From contig NZ_LUVZ01000012.1 of NCBI RefSeq assembly GCF_001593385.1, forward strand, positions 434,001 to 498,000: DNA of 64,000 bases, written 5' to 3'. Under the pieces are notes generated by a model, which had not been told where the DNA came from, did not search any database, and saw nothing but the letters and a program-made list of their open reading frames with translations. Both the position numbers and the translations under genes were made by a program. This document shows, in pieces, positions 62,446 through 64,000 of this stretch. Every line of letters begins with the position of its first letter. Position 1 is the stretch's first letter. Source of the DNA: Chryseobacterium cucumeris (GTDB taxonomy: Bacteria; Bacteroidota; Bacteroidia; Flavobacteriales; Weeksellaceae).

Positions 62446-62610
62446 TTATAATGGGACTTAGATTAATATGTAAAGATATTAAATCCCAATTAAATAATAT
62501 GTATTTAATGTTAATCTTGCTTAAATTTTAATAATATTTTAAAAAAATACTATAAATTATGATATAATGCTGAATATTGCAGTAGCTAATACGTATTTGT
62601 ATTAATTAAA

Positions 62611-63087
62611 TTAAAATAAGGAATTGTTATCTAAACTCTCAAAATAGGTATCAATTTCGAGATCTGAGGAACTGGCTGCTGCTACGGCTAATTTATCGCA
62701 AAGTTCGTTTTCAAAATGTCCGGCATGACCTTTTACCCAATGCATTTTCGGGTTGTGTTTGTTGTAGAGTTCAATGAATTTTTTCCAGAGATCAGGGTTT
62801 TTTACATTCTTCCAGCCTCTCTTGATCCATCCGGCAATCCAGTTTTGGTTGATAGCGTCAGATACATATTTACTGTCGGTATACACATGGATGTCATTTT
62901 CTGTAGATTTCAGTTTTTCCAATGCAGTGATGACCGCCAGAAGCTCCATTCTGTTGTTGGTGGTTTTTCTAAAACCTTTGGAAAATGTTTTCTGGTAATT
63001 TTTTTCAGGAACGCGCATAAGAATTCCATATCCGCCTTTTCCCGGGTTTCCGCTGCAAGCTCCGTCCGTATAAATTTCGATTCTCAA
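62611..63087 (-). CDS. rnhA: Ribonuclease HI
   Basis: The 158-residue protein has the RNase H core: IYTDGACSGNPGKGGYG with catalytic Asp, NNRMELLAVITALEKL with Glu, VYTDSKYVSDAIN with Asp, and HWVKGHAGHFENELCDKLA with the final Asp. It degrades RNA in RNA-DNA hybrids in the cytoplasm. It lies 69 bp downstream of dnaB on the same strand. Confidence 0.97.
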   Translation of the reverse strand: MRIEIYTDGACSGNPGKGGYGILMRVPEKNYQKTFSKGFRKTTNNRMELLAVITALEKLKSTENDIHVYTDSKYVSDAINQNWIAGWIKRGWKNVKNPDLWKKFIELYNKHNPKMHWVKGHAGHFENELCDKLAVAAASSSDLEIDTYFESLDNNSLF

Positions 63088-63156
63088 ATCTGCTTTTTAA
63101 TAATTGATGTATTGACTGTAAAATTAAACTGAATTGATCTGAATTTTAATCTTTGC

Positions 63157-64000
63157 TTAAAAAGGGAAGTCATCATCGTCATCAAAGTCATTCATTGAAG
63201 ACCCTGAAAGTTTTGAACTATCCGGAAGATCAAATGCTGCTCCTGGCTGAATCGTTGTTTTGATCTTGTCAAATCCGCTTGGCTCTCCGAAGTTGGAAGG
63301 ATATCCTCCTCCGGCACCACTGTCAAACGCTGCTTCAATATCACCGAATTTTGCAAAATGTTTCAGGAATGATAATCTTACATCTGCTGTAGCACCATTT
63401 CTGTGTTTTGCAATGATCAGTTCGGCCTGGTTTTCTGTAGAAGTTTCCTGTCCTTCTTCGTCATTATCCCAAACCGTAATTTTATAATACTCCGGTCTGA
63501 AGATGAAAGATACGATATCCGCATCCTGCTCAATTGCTCCGGATTCCCTCAGGTCTGAAAGCTGAGGTCTTTTTCCAGGTCGGGCTTCCACACTTCTTGA
63601 AAGCTGTGACAGGGCAATGACCGGTACGTTAAGTTCTTTTGCAATTGCTTTTAATGAACGTGAAATCATGGAAATCTCCTGTTCACGGTTTCCAACTCCT
63701 TTTCCGCTGCTACTACCTGCGGTCATCAGCTGAAGGTAGTCGACCATGATAAGTCTTACTCCATGCTGCATTACCAGTCTTCGGCATTTTGCACGGAAGT
63801 CGAATATGGAAAGGGAAGGTGTTTCATCAATATATAAAGGAGCGTTCTCCAATTCAGATACATTGGAGAATAGTCTTTGCCATTCTTCATCATCCAGGGT
63901 TCCTTTTCTTAATTTTTCTGATGAGATTCTTGTTTCGGAAGCAATCATTCTGGTAATAAGCTGTACCGAGGCCATCTCGAGAGAGAACAGAGCCATAGGA
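63157..64000 (-). CDS. dnaB: Replicative DNA helicase, C-terminal part (truncated by window edge)
   Basis: This covers the last 280 codons of DnaB; the frame stays open to the window edge and ATG at 63996 is an internal Met in the PMALFSLEM motif, not the start. Visible are RLIMVDYLQLM (Walker B), REQEISMISRSLKAIAKEL, VIALSQLSRSVEARPGKRPQLSDLRESGAIEQDAD, and a C-terminal tail ending in an acidic DDDDDFPF. Walker A lies outside. DnaB unwinds DNA at the replication fork as a hexamer. Confidence 0.96.
   Translation of the reverse strand, partial: PMALFSLEMASVQLITRMIASETRISSEKLRKGTLDDEEWQRLFSNVSELENAPLYIDETPSLSIFDFRAKCRRLVMQHGVRLIMVDYLQLMTAGSSSGKGVGNREQEISMISRSLKAIAKELNVPVIALSQLSRSVEARPGKRPQLSDLRESGAIEQDADIVSFIFRPEYYKITVWDNDEEGQETSTENQAELIIAKHRNGATADVRLSFLKHFAKFGDIEAAFDSGAGGGYPSNFGEPSGFDKIKTTIQPGAAFDLPDSSKLSGSSMNDFDDDDDFPF

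Noticed and set aside
63994..63996. ATG as start of dnaB
   Set aside because: It lies inside the conserved PMALFSLEM motif; the frame is open to the window edge, so the gene is cut.

Overview
This 64 kb window looks like chromosomal DNA of a flavobacterium, most likely Chryseobacterium or a close Weeksellaceae relative. The DNA is AT-rich. Promoters, where visible, are of the Bacteroidota type (TTG, about 17-20 nt, TAnnTTTG). The protein families point the same way: GLPGLI, DUF4271, DUF4293, DUF4296, DUF5689 and DUF6702 proteins, a type B T9SS C-terminal domain pair, exosortase F, and a Rho factor with a long low-complexity insert. I saw no rRNA, tRNA, CRISPR array or complete insertion sequence. 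Both ends cut genes: a ROK-family protein at the left and dnaB at the right.

Layout. 1-3.3 kb: a mannose-use operon (ROK kinase, secreted GH92 alpha-mannosidase, phosphomannose-isomerase-like cupin). 3.4-7.2 kb: a metal-handling cluster on the minus strand (TonB receptor carrying two HMA domains, Cys-rich small protein, His/Cys-repeat lipoprotein). 7.3-9.7 kb: a two-component system. 9.9-13.3 kb: SRPBCC protein, small proteins and oligopeptidase B. 13.5-24 kb: housekeeping genes (hemD, glycosyltransferase, tgt, LptF/G, birA, rsfS, ftsH, cdsA, psd). 24-28.4 kb: an accessory island with a membrane-bound LuxR-type regulator, two small HTH proteins and a large surface protein. 28.4-35 kb: MsbA-like ABC exporter, M28 peptidase, rho and sodB. 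35-38.2 kb: an inverted-repeat element, a GLPGLI protein, a small secreted-protein gene broken by an in-frame stop, and a secreted nuclease/phosphatase-fold enzyme. 38.4-42.8 kb: TonB receptor and DUF5689 lipoprotein. 42.9-44.8 kb: small accessory genes. 44.8-47.9 kb: LOG protein, MurU-like, RapZ C-terminal-like and AmgK-like genes, suggesting cell-wall sugar recycling. 48.1-49.1 kb: exosortase F pair. 49.1-57.6 kb: CDF transporter, asd, TonB receptor, nadC, nadB, nitroreductase. 57.8-62.4 kb: two paralogous 752-residue T9SS lectin-like proteins. 62.6-64 kb: rnhA and the 3' part of dnaB.

The most interesting item is the 24-28.4 kb island. Three copies of a dyad-containing motif lie upstream of the membrane regulator, the HTH pair and the surface protein. 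Two copies match at 28 of 33 positions. Each is followed after 32-33 nt by a TAnnTTTG-like -7 element, in one copy with its last base changed. This looks like a self-contained regulatory circuit for a surface protein. Other points for follow-up are the nonsense-interrupted secreted peptide gene at 36.0-36.3 kb, the 108-bp inverted-repeat element after sodB, the HMA-TonB receptor fusion, a TGT enzyme without the usual zinc cysteines, and AT-rich TGATAAA repeats that occur only between co-directional genes.
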